Numbered from the stretch's first letter, positions 22,286-30,708 are shown. The stretch: DNA of 41,477 nt from Fimenecus sp963590415 (GCA_963590415.1 CAVAPB010000020.1:1-41477); one strand, 5' to 3'. Numbers and translations: made by a program. The notes: generated from the sequence alone by a model not told the origin.

Positions 22286-22314
22286 TTGACTATTTTCGTG
22301 ATTTAATGTAAAAT
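22286..22314 (+). promoter_or_regulatory. Promoter of the LRR-HTH-kinase operon
   Basis: TTGACT (22286-22291), a 17-bp spacer and TAAAAT (22309-22314), about 28 bases before the gene. A G-rich ribosome site (GGGGGGTGGG) precedes the ATG. Confidence 0.75.
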
Positions 22315-22341
22315 TATAATAATATTTTGGGGGGTGGGAAT

Positions 22342-23925
22342 ATGTTAAAGCAGTGCCCTAAGTGCGGCGCAGAGTTACCTGAGGAGAGCTCATTTTGCCT
22401 GAAATGCTTTTCTTTTGTCGGCAATAATGTGCGTGAGACTCCCGTAACCCCGACATATAAAGAAAAAACGGCAAAGCGATTAAAAGCAAAAATGAAAAAC
22501 TCAAAAGGCGGTAAATACAATGTGTTTGTTACCCGTGCCGGTGCCGTTGTTGCTACGCTTGTAATTTTTGCGGTCGCTGTCGCATTTTCCGACAAGCCTC
22601 AAATCAATGCGTACGCAGCGGTTGAAACCACGCTTGTTCCCGTTACAGACGAAGCGGGAGAGCCTGTTACGGATGAAAACGGCGAGGAGGTTTATGAAAC
22701 GGTTACGATTGCCGTACAGTCTGAAGAAAAGGGCTTTTTCGCAAAAATAATTGATACAATCGAAAATAAGACGGAAAATAAATCAGATATTAAATCAGAG
22801 CAGGACAAGACCGTTTCCTCGGAAGACGGCAGCTCGCAACCGACAGGAAGCACTTCCGCCGATATGAAAGGCAGAACCGCAGCAGACAGCAGTAAGGATG
22901 ATACATCTCCGTCGGAAATAAATGCCGAAGATAATTCCTTGACAAAGGACAGCGATTTCCAATGGGATGTTTACAAAGGAAAGGCAAGACTTGTTAAATA
23001 TATTGGTAACGCTTCTACTGTAACGGTTCCCGCACAGCATGACGGAAACGATGTCGGATATATAGGCGATAACGCTTTTTCGGACAACGCGGGCATAAAG
23101 AAGATTGTCTTTGAGGACTCGCAGACGGCTCTTACTTTGCAGGAGGATTCGGGTACACCGAACGCAAAGTTCAATAACCTGCCCAATTTAACGGAAATTG
23201 TATTCCCGAGTAAAACGGAAACATACACAAAAATAATCGGCTCCGCTTATTTCTCGCACATTTTCAGCAGTTGCCCGTCGCTTAAAAGCGTTAATTTTCA
23301 AAGCAAAACGGTAAGCAACGGATATTGCTATTCGCAGGACGGTGCCGTCTATGCGCTGTGCGGCAGCAGAGTATATATGATGTTCTATCCGTGCGGTAAG
23401 AACGCTTCTTCGTTTACCTTGCCTGATGACTGCATAGGCTTGGCTCCCGAGGCAATACAGAACAATCCGTATATAGTTAGCTTTACCGGAGGAAGTAAAT
23501 ACGGAACGGATTTCGAATGCTCAGAGTATAACTTTAATAAGTGCACAAAGCTTAACAGCATAAGCGTATCGCCGCAAAACGAGAGTAAAAAATATTTCTG
23601 CGTCGACGGCGTGCTTTATATGAATAAAATAAGCGTTTCCGATTCGTACGGGTATAATAACGAGCGTATGTGCTGCTTGATATACCCTGCGGGAAAAACA
23701 CAGGAGAGTTATACATTTCCATCGGGAACCAAGCTTAAATTTGACGAGAATTCATTCTGCTCGAATCCCTATATAAAAACCGTTTATTTCCCGGAGGGTG
23801 CAAGAGTATCTTCAAATTGGCGGCAGGGTACGGGAATATCCGTCGTCTATCTAAAGGATTGCGACGACTCAAGAAAAATAAGCGGCAGCTCGGATTTCAA
23901 AGGGATAACAGTAAGCTATTATTAA
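22342..23925 (+). CDS. Zinc-ribbon, single-pass membrane protein with BspA-like leucine-rich repeats
   Basis: Protein of 527 residues. The N-terminal zinc ribbon (CPKCG at 5-9, CLKC at 19-22) is cytoplasmic, and a membrane helix lies at about 65-85 (AGAVVATLVIFAVAVAF). An acidic, Ser/Thr/Asp-rich low-complexity stalk runs to about 205. The extracellular part (210-527) has repeats of the BspA/LRR_5 type: VGYIGDNAFSDNAGIKKIVF, NNLPNLTEIVFPS, CPSLKSVNF, CTKLNSISV, NPYIKTVYFPEG. The protein is anchored with its repeats outside, a plausible binding or sensing surface. ATG 22342 is taken rather than the in-frame TTG upstream. The next genes (HTH protein, kinase) follow at 13 bases and with a 4-base overlap, so it may be the sensor of that pair. 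Confidence 0.85.
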   Translation: MLKQCPKCGAELPEESSFCLKCFSFVGNNVRETPVTPTYKEKTAKRLKAKMKNSKGGKYNVFVTRAGAVVATLVIFAVAVAFSDKPQINAYAAVETTLVPVTDEAGEPVTDENGEEVYETVTIAVQSEEKGFFAKIIDTIENKTENKSDIKSEQDKTVSSEDGSSQPTGSTSADMKGRTAADSSKDDTSPSEINAEDNSLTKDSDFQWDVYKGKARLVKYIGNASTVTVPAQHDGNDVGYIGDNAFSDNAGIKKIVFEDSQTALTLQEDSGTPNAKFNNLPNLTEIVFPSKTETYTKIIGSAYFSHIFSSCPSLKSVNFQSKTVSNGYCYSQDGAVYALCGSRVYMMFYPCGKNASSFTLPDDCIGLAPEAIQNNPYIVSFTGGSKYGTDFECSEYNFNKCTKLNSISVSPQNESKKYFCVDGVLYMNKISVSDSYGYNNERMCCLIYPAGKTQESYTFPSGTKLKFDENSFCSNPYIKTVYFPEGARVSSNWRQGTGISVVYLKDCDDSRKISGSSDFKGITVSYY

Positions 23926-23938
23926 GGGGAAGTGTATA

Positions 23939-24382
23939 ATGGAAATTTCGAAAGAAAAAAATGATACTACACAAGAGCTTTTGAATCAACTCTCGGATAA
24001 GGAAACGGAATTCTCCGAATTTGTAAATAAGGCGGGAAATTCCTTTGTAAAAAAGAATTTGAGCGACAGTTGGCTCGGGCTTATCAAAAAAAGCGAGCTT
24101 TCAAAATCGGATATAATCAATAAATCGGACATAGGCTATACATATTTTTACGATATATTAAGAGGTAAAAAGTGCCCGTCAAGGGATAAGATAGTCCGAC
24201 TTGTTCTTGCGATGAAGCTCGGACTTGAGGAATGTCAGAAACTGATGAAATTATATAATTGGGCGCCTCTTTACGCAAAGGATAAGCGTGACAGCGCAAT
24301 GATATATGCCGTAAACAATAAATTTTCGGTTTGGCAGCTTGACGATTTGCTTGTTGAAAATAAATTGGAAACACTGAAATGA
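23939..24382 (+). CDS. XRE-like helix-turn-helix protein
   Basis: Protein of 147 residues. Residues 1-50 are charged and helical (KEKNDTTQELLNQLSDKETE). The middle resembles an XRE/Cro HTH: DIINKSDIGYTYFYDILRGK with RDKIVRLVLAMKLGLEECQKLMKL. The C-terminal 40 residues continue helical without a known domain. It may bind DNA or act as an adaptor to the kinase whose gene overlaps its last four bases (ATGA). AGGGGAAG precedes the start. I do not recognise a named family. Similar HTH genes coupled to Ser/Thr kinase genes are a pattern I associate with Clostridia. Confidence 0.75.
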   Translation: MEISKEKNDTTQELLNQLSDKETEFSEFVNKAGNSFVKKNLSDSWLGLIKKSELSKSDIINKSDIGYTYFYDILRGKKCPSRDKIVRLVLAMKLGLEECQKLMKLYNWAPLYAKDKRDSAMIYAVNNKFSVWQLDDLLVENKLETLK

Positions 24383-25116
24383 GCATTAAAGAGGATTATA
24401 TAAATAAAACGCTTGACAGCCGATACGAAAAGGTAAGCGTTTTGCGCAAAACAAACCGGAATACGGTAACGGCATACAGACATTCCGACAGCGGTAGTAT
24501 GCTTTTGCTCATTGAAATGCCTGAGCATAACGACGGGGTTTTCAAAAGATTGTTAGGCAAGAAAACGCCCAATCTTCCTATGATTTACGATATATGCCAC
24601 GGTGAGAATGAAATGCTTGTGCTCGAGGAATTCATTGACGGCAAAACCTTGGCGCAAATCATTTCAAACGAGGTGATTTCAAGTAAAGCGGCTGTTAAAT
24701 ATTGCCTTGATGTGTGCGAGGCGCTGAAATATCTTCATTCGCAGAAGATAATCCACAGGGACATAAAACCGCTGAATGTTATGATAGACAGAAATGATAA
24801 TGCGGTGCTTATTGATTTGCAGTCGTCAAGGCTCATGTCTGAGGAAAAGGATAACGACACGCAGCACCTCGGCACGGTGGGCTATGCCGCGCCCGAGCAA
24901 TACGGGATTTTTCAATCGCTTCCCGCAACCGATATATATGCTCTCGGCATTATGCTCAACGAGCTTTTGATAGGTGAGCATCCGTCCGTGAGAATCCCGA
25001 AAGGGCACCTCGGCAGGGTGGTGCAGAAATGCACGGAGATAAATATCCCCAAACGCTATCAGACCGTTGAAGCACTGCAAAAAGATTTGAAAAGATTTGC
25101 GTGGCTCAACAGATAG
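24379..25116 (+). CDS. Degenerate Hanks-type Ser/Thr protein kinase
   Basis: Protein of 245 residues covering a kinase fold without a membrane segment or extra domains. The catalytic loop IIHRDIKPLNVMI (124-136), the metal Asp in LIDLQSS (DFG is DLQ) and the activation-segment end GTVGYAAPEQYG are present. The N-lobe is abnormal. No glycine-rich loop is visible before VTAYRH, and where the ATP-anchoring Lys should be (VAIK) the sequence reads MLLLIEMP. It may be an atypical kinase that finds its Lys elsewhere, or a pseudokinase. The start overlaps the HTH gene by ATGA, so the two are co-translated. It is the last gene of the operon; only a weak hairpin (25168-25188) follows. Confidence 0.87.
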   Translation: MSIKEDYINKTLDSRYEKVSVLRKTNRNTVTAYRHSDSGSMLLLIEMPEHNDGVFKRLLGKKTPNLPMIYDICHGENEMLVLEEFIDGKTLAQIISNEVISSKAAVKYCLDVCEALKYLHSQKIIHRDIKPLNVMIDRNDNAVLIDLQSSRLMSEEKDNDTQHLGTVGYAAPEQYGIFQSLPATDIYALGIMLNELLIGEHPSVRIPKGHLGRVVQKCTEINIPKRYQTVEALQKDLKRFAWLNR

Positions 25117-25121
25117 GCATA

Positions 25122-25150
25122 TTGTATTTTTCTGTTTTATGTGTTAAAAT
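25122..25150 (+). promoter_or_regulatory. Probable promoter of the methyltransferase operon
   Basis: TTGTAT (25122-25127), a 17-bp spacer and TAAAAT (25145-25150), beginning only six bases after the kinase stop. Confidence 0.6.
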
Positions 25151-25167
25151 GAATTTGATAAACGGAG

Positions 25168-25188
25168 AGCTGTCGAAAGACGGCTTTT
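25168..25188 (+). terminator. Weak hairpin with short T run
   Basis: AGCTGTC-GAAA-GACGGCT (25168-25185, one G-U pair) followed by TTT. It may end transcripts of the kinase operon or attenuate the methyltransferase operon, since it lies in the latter's leader. Confidence 0.45.
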
Positions 25189-25201
25189 CAAAAACATTTA
25201 A

Positions 25202-25217
25202 GTTAGCGTTTGCTAAC
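25202..25217. promoter_or_regulatory. Palindrome GTTAGC-GTTT-GCTAAC before the methyltransferase
   Basis: A perfect 6-bp dyad around four bases, flanked by TTTAA and CGAAA, 22 bases before the GTG start and about 45 bases after the expected transcription start. It could be a repressor site or an RNA hairpin near the ribosome site. The sequence loosely recalls metal-regulator boxes, but I cannot assign it. Confidence 0.5.
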
Positions 25218-25239
25218 CGAAAGAGAGGCGAACGGAACC

Positions 25240-25842
25240 GTGAAAAAGAGCTTTTGGGACAGGACGGCGTTCCTGTATGACGGCTTTATGCGTAAGGATT
25301 TTGCGGCGTATGAAAAAATGTACGCTCTTATCCGCCCTTCAATCAAGGAGAAGGATGTTCTGGAGCTCGCAACAGGAACGGGAGCGGTTGCAAAAAACAC
25401 TGCTGATTTTGCCCGCTCCTTTGTTGCGACGGATATGTCCGAGGAGATGATTGAGCAGGCGAAAAAGAATTTTTCAGGCAAGAATATCGCTTTTTCGGTG
25501 TGTGATATGTTTTCTCTGCCGTATGCCGACGGCACATTTGACGCAGTTATCGTATCAAATGCCCTGCACATAGTTCCGTATCCCGAAAAGGCTCTTGCCG
25601 AAATCTGGCGTGTGCTAAAGTCCGACGGCGTGCTTATCGCACCGACCTTTACCCATGCGGAAAACTCCGTAAAGGGAAAAATGAAGGCGTTTTTTATGAA
25701 AACGGTCGGTTTCCCGCTCCATAGTAAATGGTCTTGCAGGCAATATCTTGATTTTTTGGAAAACAACGGCTGGACGGTGCGAAAATACGAGGCGCTCAAG
25801 GCTTCGTTCCCGTTGACCTATGTTGAATGTATTAAGAGGTGA
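25240..25842 (+). CDS. Class I SAM-dependent methyltransferase
   Basis: Protein of 200 residues. SAM-binding motif I is VLELATGTGAVA, the acidic residue ends strand 2 (VATDMS), motif II is CDMFSLPYADGTFDAVIVSNALH, and motif III is EIWRVLKSDGVLI. This is the UbiE/COQ5-like (Methyltransf_11) pattern. The acceptor is unknown. The start is GTG 25240 (VKKSFWDRTA), preceded by AGAGG. An upstream in-frame TTG lies inside the palindrome and is unlikely. Six bases separate it from the next gene, so methyltransferase and ATC-hydrolase-like protein are co-transcribed and may act on the same compound. Confidence 0.87.
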   Translation: MKKSFWDRTAFLYDGFMRKDFAAYEKMYALIRPSIKEKDVLELATGTGAVAKNTADFARSFVATDMSEEMIEQAKKNFSGKNIAFSVCDMFSLPYADGTFDAVIVSNALHIVPYPEKALAEIWRVLKSDGVLIAPTFTHAENSVKGKMKAFFMKTVGFPLHSKWSCRQYLDFLENNGWTVRKYEALKASFPLTYVECIKR

Positions 25843-25848
25843 AAAGCA

Positions 25849-26550
25849 ATGCAAGACAGCGAGCTTAAAATTGACCGCAGCTGCCACTCGATTTATACAC
25901 AAGAGTGCAAGCGACAGATACTCTTAAAAATCGCCCTGCACTATCCCGAAAACGAGTGTGAAGGCGTATGGGAAAAGGTACAGCTGCAATTTGTCGATTA
26001 TCTTTCCGACTGGCGAACCGACCTCGGCGCAGGCAAAAATTTTCATAACGGAAAAGCGGGTACATACGACTGTATTGCGCTGATGTCATACTATACGGTC
26101 TGCAAGGACAAAACAAGCCTTGACGAGATTGAGGAGATGGAGGGCAATTTGATTTTGCCGACCTTTAAGAAGCTTAAATTCGTCGATTGCAACAAACCTC
26201 TTTTCAAAAGGCTTATGTATCTGTCCTTTTGCAACGCAAAAAAGCAGTGCGACAAGTGGAACGACTACAAGATGAGCGTTGCTCCGTTTGATAAGAATAA
26301 GCCCATATATTATGAGTTTACGGAATGTCCCGTCGCACAGTTTGCAAAGCAGCACAATCTTTCGGAGGTTATGCCTGCGCTCTGCAATGTCGATTTTGCC
26401 GCAATGGAATGTATCGGCGCACGCCTTGTAAGAAAAATGACCTGTTCAAACGGCACAAAATGCGATTATACAATTTGCGGCAGTCGGGACAAATACATAA
26501 ACGACCACCCCGAATATGTCGATGAAGCAGGGTACAGAAGAAACAGATAA
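25849..26550 (+). CDS. ATC hydrolase-family protein (L-2-amino-thiazoline-4-carboxylic acid hydrolase-like)
   Basis: Protein of 233 residues that I assign to the ATC-hydrolase family from its C-terminal half: FTECPVAQFAKQHNL, then MPALCNVDFAAMECIG, then MTCSNGTKCDYTICG, rich in conserved Cys. The named reaction of the founding member is ring opening of 2-aminothiazoline-4-carboxylate on the way to cysteine. Most clostridial homologues are untested and may do something else. There are no membrane segments. It follows the methyltransferase gene by six bases and ends before the terminator at 26577. The pair of neighbours suggests modification of a small sulfur or nitrogen compound; this is inference. 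Confidence 0.75.
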   Translation: MQDSELKIDRSCHSIYTQECKRQILLKIALHYPENECEGVWEKVQLQFVDYLSDWRTDLGAGKNFHNGKAGTYDCIALMSYYTVCKDKTSLDEIEEMEGNLILPTFKKLKFVDCNKPLFKRLMYLSFCNAKKQCDKWNDYKMSVAPFDKNKPIYYEFTECPVAQFAKQHNLSEVMPALCNVDFAAMECIGARLVRKMTCSNGTKCDYTICGSRDKYINDHPEYVDEAGYRRNR

Positions 26551-26576
26551 AAAAACGGGTATTCGGATAAAAAGTT

Positions 26577-26603
26577 AACCTCTGTTGCCGACAGAGGTTA
26601 TTT
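26577..26603. terminator. Bidirectional terminator between the ATC-hydrolase-like and MATE genes
   Basis: AACCTCTGT (26577-26585) pairs with ACAGAGGTT (26591-26599), with T-rich sequence after it and A-rich sequence before it, between two convergent genes. Confidence 0.87.
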
Positions 26604-26605
26604 CT

Positions 26606-27949
26606 TTAATTTAACATTTTTTTCTTTTTCAAAAAATAATAACCGTACCCGACAAGGTCTGCAACAAACCAGCCTATCGGAATGGCAAGCCATATGCCCG
26701 TTTCACCTATGACGGGGGCGAGGATATACGCAAGAACAACACGCAGACCGAGTGAAATTACCGTGAGAATAAGCGACATTGACGGTCGCTTAAGCGCACG
26801 GTAAAAGCCGTAGAGCAGGAACAGACAGCCTATTCCGACATAAAACGCACCTTCAATTCGAAGATAGCGCACACCGCAGGCTATTACCTCGGTTTCCTCC
26901 GAGCTTATAAACAGGCTCATAAGCGGCTTTGCGAAAATGCATACCGCAGCCGACATAACCGCCGAAAATGCCGCAGAGAGCACCGTTGCGGTGCGAAATC
27001 CCTTTTTGAGCCGTTCGGAATTTTGCGCTCCGTAGTTTTGCGCCGCAAAGGTTGAAAAGGCGTTGCCGAAATCCTGCACGGGCAGATATGCGAGCGTGTC
27101 TATCTTGACCGCCGCCGCAAAAGCCGCCATCGTTATCGCACCGAAGCTGTCAACAAGCCTTTGAATAAGCAGTATTCCGAAGTTCATTGCCGACTGCTGT
27201 GCACAGGTAAGCGCCGAGAGGTCGCATATTTCCGCAAACACAGCCCTGTCAAATTTGAAATGCCGCTTTTGCGGTCTGAACCTGCTGCATTTTTTAAGAA
27301 AATATATCATTATTCCGAGTCCCGAGACATACTGCGAAAAAACGGTTGCCGCCGCAGCTCCCGCAATGCCGAAATCAAGGTATATGACAAGCACTATGTC
27401 AAGCACTATGTTCATAACCGTGCTCACGCCGAGAAAGCGCAGAGGGGTAACGGAATTGCCCACAGCCCTTAAAAGACAGGCAAAGAAGTTGTAAAGCGAG
27501 GTTGCGATAAGCCCCAAAAAGATTATTATAAGATATTCACGCATTGAGAAATACAACTCGTCGGGGATTTGCAAAAACCGTAAAATCGGGTTTATAAATG
27601 CATAGACAAGGGCGTTTATCATAACCGTAACCGTCATAATCATAACAAATGACAACGCAACCGACTTTTTCAATCTTTCGGTGTCGTTCTTGCCGCAGTA
27701 AATTGAAAACAGAGCGCCTGCGCCCATTGAAAGCCCGAGGAAAACCGAAGTCAGAAATGTCATCAGGGTATAGGCGCTTCCCACCGAAGCGAGAGCGCCC
27801 GTGCCGAGCGCCCGTCCGACTATCAGCGTGTCTGCTATATTGTAAAACTGCTGAAGTATATTGCCCGCTATCATCGGCACGGCAAAGGCTATAAGTCCCT
27901 TTGATATACTTCCCTTTGTCAAATCACGGTACACATAATCACCTGTCAT
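26606..27949 (-). CDS. MATE-family multidrug/metabolite efflux transporter
   Basis: Integral membrane protein of 447 residues with about twelve helices. The N-terminus has the MATE pattern IAFAVPMIAGNILQQFYNIADTLIVGRALG, and the second half repeats the fold (AAFAAAVKIDTLAYLPVQDFGNAFSTFAAQNYGA). It would export organic cations or metabolites with Na+ or H+; substrates cannot be predicted. ATG 27949 has no clear ribosome site and overlaps the T tract of the upstream terminator. A GTG five codons in (27934) is preceded by AGGTG and may be the real start. No dedicated promoter is evident, so readthrough from the GH16 operon may contribute. Confidence 0.93.
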   Translation of the reverse strand: MTGDYVYRDLTKGSISKGLIAFAVPMIAGNILQQFYNIADTLIVGRALGTGALASVGSAYTLMTFLTSVFLGLSMGAGALFSIYCGKNDTERLKKSVALSFVMIMTVTVMINALVYAFINPILRFLQIPDELYFSMREYLIIIFLGLIATSLYNFFACLLRAVGNSVTPLRFLGVSTVMNIVLDIVLVIYLDFGIAGAAAATVFSQYVSGLGIMIYFLKKCSRFRPQKRHFKFDRAVFAEICDLSALTCAQQSAMNFGILLIQRLVDSFGAITMAAFAAAVKIDTLAYLPVQDFGNAFSTFAAQNYGAQNSERLKKGFRTATVLSAAFSAVMSAAVCIFAKPLMSLFISSEETEVIACGVRYLRIEGAFYVGIGCLFLLYGFYRALKRPSMSLILTVISLGLRVVLAYILAPVIGETGIWLAIPIGWFVADLVGYGYYFLKKKKMLN

Positions 27950-27950
27950 A

Positions 27951-27991
27951 AAAAATCCGCAGAGAGTATTCTATCATACTTTCTGCGGATT
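27951..27991 (-). terminator. Terminator of the GH16/metallophosphoesterase operon
   Basis: AATCCGCAGA (27954-27963) pairs with TCTGCGGATT (27982-27991), with a further inner stem. On the minus strand it runs into a T tract at 27951-27955, immediately before the MATE gene. Confidence 0.85.
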
Positions 27992-28011
27992 ATCAATTTT
28001 ACCTTTTAATA

Positions 28012-29058
28012 TCAGTTTGCGGAGTCGGCTTTTCCCGTAAATTCCTCGTCGGCTCTGACAGAGCTCTCGAAGCCGCTGTTCTGATACACCTTTACATATT
28101 CGACCTCGAAGTCGTCGGCAGGGGAGGAGTCGTCAAACTGACCTATCTCCTGTCCGTGAGGACCCCATCCGTCGCCTGCGTCAATTTCAACCGTAAGGCG
28201 TAAAAACTCTTTGACCTTGGAGACATCGCCGTCCTTGGTAGCCCAGGTGGGAACGCCGTCAATGTAAAATACATAGTATTCGGGAGTCCATTTGAGCGCA
28301 AAGGTGTGGAAGCCGTCATAGAGGTCCTGTTCAAGGTCCGTTATGTACGGAGAGCTGTCTGCGTTTTTGCCGTAGCCGTCCCACAAAAGGGCGTGACCCA
28401 TTTTTGAGGTCGGGGAGTTTATAAACGCACTTTCGTAGACATCTATTTCCGTGCCGTCCTCGCCCTTGTTTCCGACTTTACGCATATTTGACGACTGGAG
28501 CCAGAACGCAGACCACAAGCCCTTTGAATTCGGGAATTTGACCTTACATTCAAAGTAGCCGAATGCCTGCGAGAAAAGCATTTCGTCGTTTGTGCCCTTG
28601 TTGTTATTGTTGTCGCCGACGATTTTTCTCGTCTCTATTCCGCCCGTAAATCTGCCCTGTTCGGGACAGTTGCCGTCACAGGTGTGGTTTTCTTCGTATC
28701 GGGAGTGGACAATAAGCTTTGAGTCTCTCACTTCAACCATTGTCGGGCACCAATAGCAAGCCTGACCGGGCTTTGCTTCGTCGTTGCTTTTCCAACGGAT
28801 TGCGTGGGGAGAGGTGGTCCATATTTCACGGTTTCCCGTGTAGCTGTCGCCGAATTTAATGTTTTCGTTGAGAGCGGTGCCGTCAAAATCGTCCTCGAAA
28901 ACGAGATACCAGCCGTCTTTGCCGACTTCGGGAACGGACAGGTCGTAATTTTTGTTTGTTTTCCAGCTTTCATCCTGCTTTTTAGAACAGGACGAAAGAC
29001 CTGCGGCAACCGCCGTAAGACATAAAATCATAATAAATACGCCGAAAAATCTTTTCAT
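28012..29058 (-). CDS. GH16-family glycoside hydrolase lipoprotein (beta-glucanase/laminarinase-like)
   Basis: Secreted, lipid-anchored enzyme of 348 residues. The signal peptide MKRFFGVFIMILCLTAVAAG ends in the lipobox LSSC (Cys24). The GH16 fold is shown by LVFEDDFDGTALN at about 53-65, FGYFECKVKFPNSKGLWSAF and the catalytic motif GTEIDVYES (ExDxxE, nucleophile and acid/base Glu). HTFALKWTPEYYVFYIDG follows, with a closing DFEVEYVKVYQ. Such enzymes cut beta-1,3- or mixed-linked glucans or related galactans; the exact glycan is not readable. An insertion with two extra Cys pairs (near CYWCPT and CDGNC) might bind metal or form disulfides. It starts three bases after the metallophosphoesterase gene ends. 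Confidence 0.93.
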   Translation of the reverse strand: MKRFFGVFIMILCLTAVAAGLSSCSKKQDESWKTNKNYDLSVPEVGKDGWYLVFEDDFDGTALNENIKFGDSYTGNREIWTTSPHAIRWKSNDEAKPGQACYWCPTMVEVRDSKLIVHSRYEENHTCDGNCPEQGRFTGGIETRKIVGDNNNNKGTNDEMLFSQAFGYFECKVKFPNSKGLWSAFWLQSSNMRKVGNKGEDGTEIDVYESAFINSPTSKMGHALLWDGYGKNADSSPYITDLEQDLYDGFHTFALKWTPEYYVFYIDGVPTWATKDGDVSKVKEFLRLTVEIDAGDGWGPHGQEIGQFDDSSPADDFEVEYVKVYQNSGFESSVRADEEFTGKADSAN

Positions 29059-29061
29059 GGC

Positions 29062-30546
29062 TTATTCTCCGATTGCACAGACAACGCTGTTGCTTTCCGC
29101 ACCCCAAGAGTCAATAGCCGTGATTTCAACATATTTTGTGTTTTCGGGCATATTGTCGGGGAGACGAAGAAGAGCGTTTTCAGCCATATTGTCAAGACCG
29201 AGAACGAAGTCGCTGAAATAAAGAACGGAGTCGATTTGCTTTTCCTTGCCGCTTTCGTAATCCTTGCTGTCTACGGAAATTTTATCGCCGTCGTCGTTGT
29301 AGTGCATAACATTTCCGCTGTAATCTGTCTGCGCAAAGGAAATCGGCGCTTTGTTTTCGTCCAAAAATCTCAAACGGTACGAGTGGACGAAATCGTCGTC
29401 CGTACCCGCCTTAAAGGAAATTGCGGAACGGGTCTTTCCGTCAATGTCGGTAATCTGAGAAATCTGAGCCGTAAGGTTTTCGTCAAGCGTGGGAGCCGTG
29501 TTTGCGGCTTTTCTGTTTTCGGTCGTGTATTTGTCGGGAGAGGTGAACGGAGCTTCGATAACCCACGGGTCTTTAAGAGCCTTACCCGTGTTCGCTTCAA
29601 GCCTTTCAACCGTTATTTTTTCGTCCTCAACGGACATAAACAGGCAGCCCGGAATGTTTTCGGCAATATTGTTGCCGTATGCGTCCTTCGGGATTGAACC
29701 GTTGAATTTCCCGGGCTCAAGCTCGATATAGTCAAGGCTCTGCGTTGTAAACGCCGTGTATGTATCCTGCCATATGGCTCTCTCGTCAATAAGCGAATAG
29801 TGCGAGTGAGCGGAGATTGAAACCACCTGCGGATAGTTCTTGAGCAGCTCGTTTATATCGTCGTTGCCCCAATCGTCCGAGCCGTAAGAGGTGTCTGAGG
29901 GGTTGAGATGAGTGATAACGAAAACAGGCTTTGTCGGGTCCTCGGCAATGGCGTTTTCGATTTCCGTACGAACCTGATCGAGATTTTTGTACGAGGTGTC
30001 GTATGTGCCGTTTGAGGAGCTCCAGCAGATGAAGTGGTAGCCGTTTATTTCGTGATTTGCATATACGGGCTGACCCGTATAGCTTGTGTATCTCTTTTGG
30101 AGACTTGCGGGCGTGCCGACCTCGCCGCAATCGACAAAATAGGGAAGCCAATAGTCGTGGTTGCCCATAATCGTCATAAGTATCGGTGCGTCGTCGCCCA
30201 TAACCCTGTCATAGATTTCCTTGTAGGTGTTCCATGCGTCCTTTGTCGCAAGGTCGGTAAAGTCGCCTGCGATAAGCAATGCATCTGGATTTCTCCCCTT
30301 GAGCATCGTAAGAGTTTTTTCAAAGGAGTCATATTGGTGCGTGGTCTTATCCTTTGAGTCGGGGAGCTGTAAGTCGCTTATTATTGCGACCTTGAGCGGC
30401 TGACCGTTTGTGTTAACGGTTTCATTTGATTGAACGAAATCCAAATTGCCGTTATAGCAGAAATGAATTCCGAGGCATGTTGCGGGAACTGCAATCGCAG
30501 CAAGAGCCGAAACAAGCGAAATAATCAGTTTTTTTGAGCGTTTCAT
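29062..30546 (-). CDS. Secreted calcineurin-like metallophosphoesterase
   Basis: Protein of 494 residues with an uncleaved or signal-type N-terminal helix (LIISLVSALAAIAVPATCLG). The phosphoesterase core at about 50-290 has ISDLQLPD (the usual DxH reads DxQ at 58-60), GDFTD (94-98), GNHDYW (128-133), FVITHLNP and ISAHSHYS. The residues for one metal site are complete; the missing first His may weaken the other. The C-terminal 200 residues form beta-rich domain(s) I do not recognise. With a GH16 gene directly downstream, it may process phosphorylated cell-surface or dietary polymers. AAAGGAAAGGG precedes the start. Confidence 0.87.
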   Translation of the reverse strand: MKRSKKLIISLVSALAAIAVPATCLGIHFCYNGNLDFVQSNETVNTNGQPLKVAIISDLQLPDSKDKTTHQYDSFEKTLTMLKGRNPDALLIAGDFTDLATKDAWNTYKEIYDRVMGDDAPILMTIMGNHDYWLPYFVDCGEVGTPASLQKRYTSYTGQPVYANHEINGYHFICWSSSNGTYDTSYKNLDQVRTEIENAIAEDPTKPVFVITHLNPSDTSYGSDDWGNDDINELLKNYPQVVSISAHSHYSLIDERAIWQDTYTAFTTQSLDYIELEPGKFNGSIPKDAYGNNIAENIPGCLFMSVEDEKITVERLEANTGKALKDPWVIEAPFTSPDKYTTENRKAANTAPTLDENLTAQISQITDIDGKTRSAISFKAGTDDDFVHSYRLRFLDENKAPISFAQTDYSGNVMHYNDDGDKISVDSKDYESGKEKQIDSVLYFSDFVLGLDNMAENALLRLPDNMPENTKYVEITAIDSWGAESNSVVCAIGE

Positions 30547-30647
30547 AGAATTTAACCCTTTCCTTTTTTAGCCAAAGCGTCATATATAGGCGCTTTTATC
30601 GAGAATAAATACTTTTTTTAATTGCATATATTTTATCATGTATTCTG

Positions 30648-30676
30648 TTGCAATAAAATCTTAAATGAGGTATATT
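30648..30676 (+). promoter_or_regulatory. Promoter of the araC-type gene
   Basis: TTGCAA (30648-30653), a 17-bp spacer and TATATT (30671-30676), 33 bases before the gene. It lies in the divergent 162-bp region shared with the metallophosphoesterase operon, where AraC sites would be expected. Confidence 0.6.
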
Positions 30677-30708
30677 AGATACAGAAATCGGAAGTAAGGC
30701 GTGAATTT

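Noticed and set aside
17242..26550. A mobile island or defence system
   Set aside because: There is no integrase, transposase, flanking tRNA or direct repeat, and codon and base use look like the rest of the window. It seems to be resident signalling DNA.
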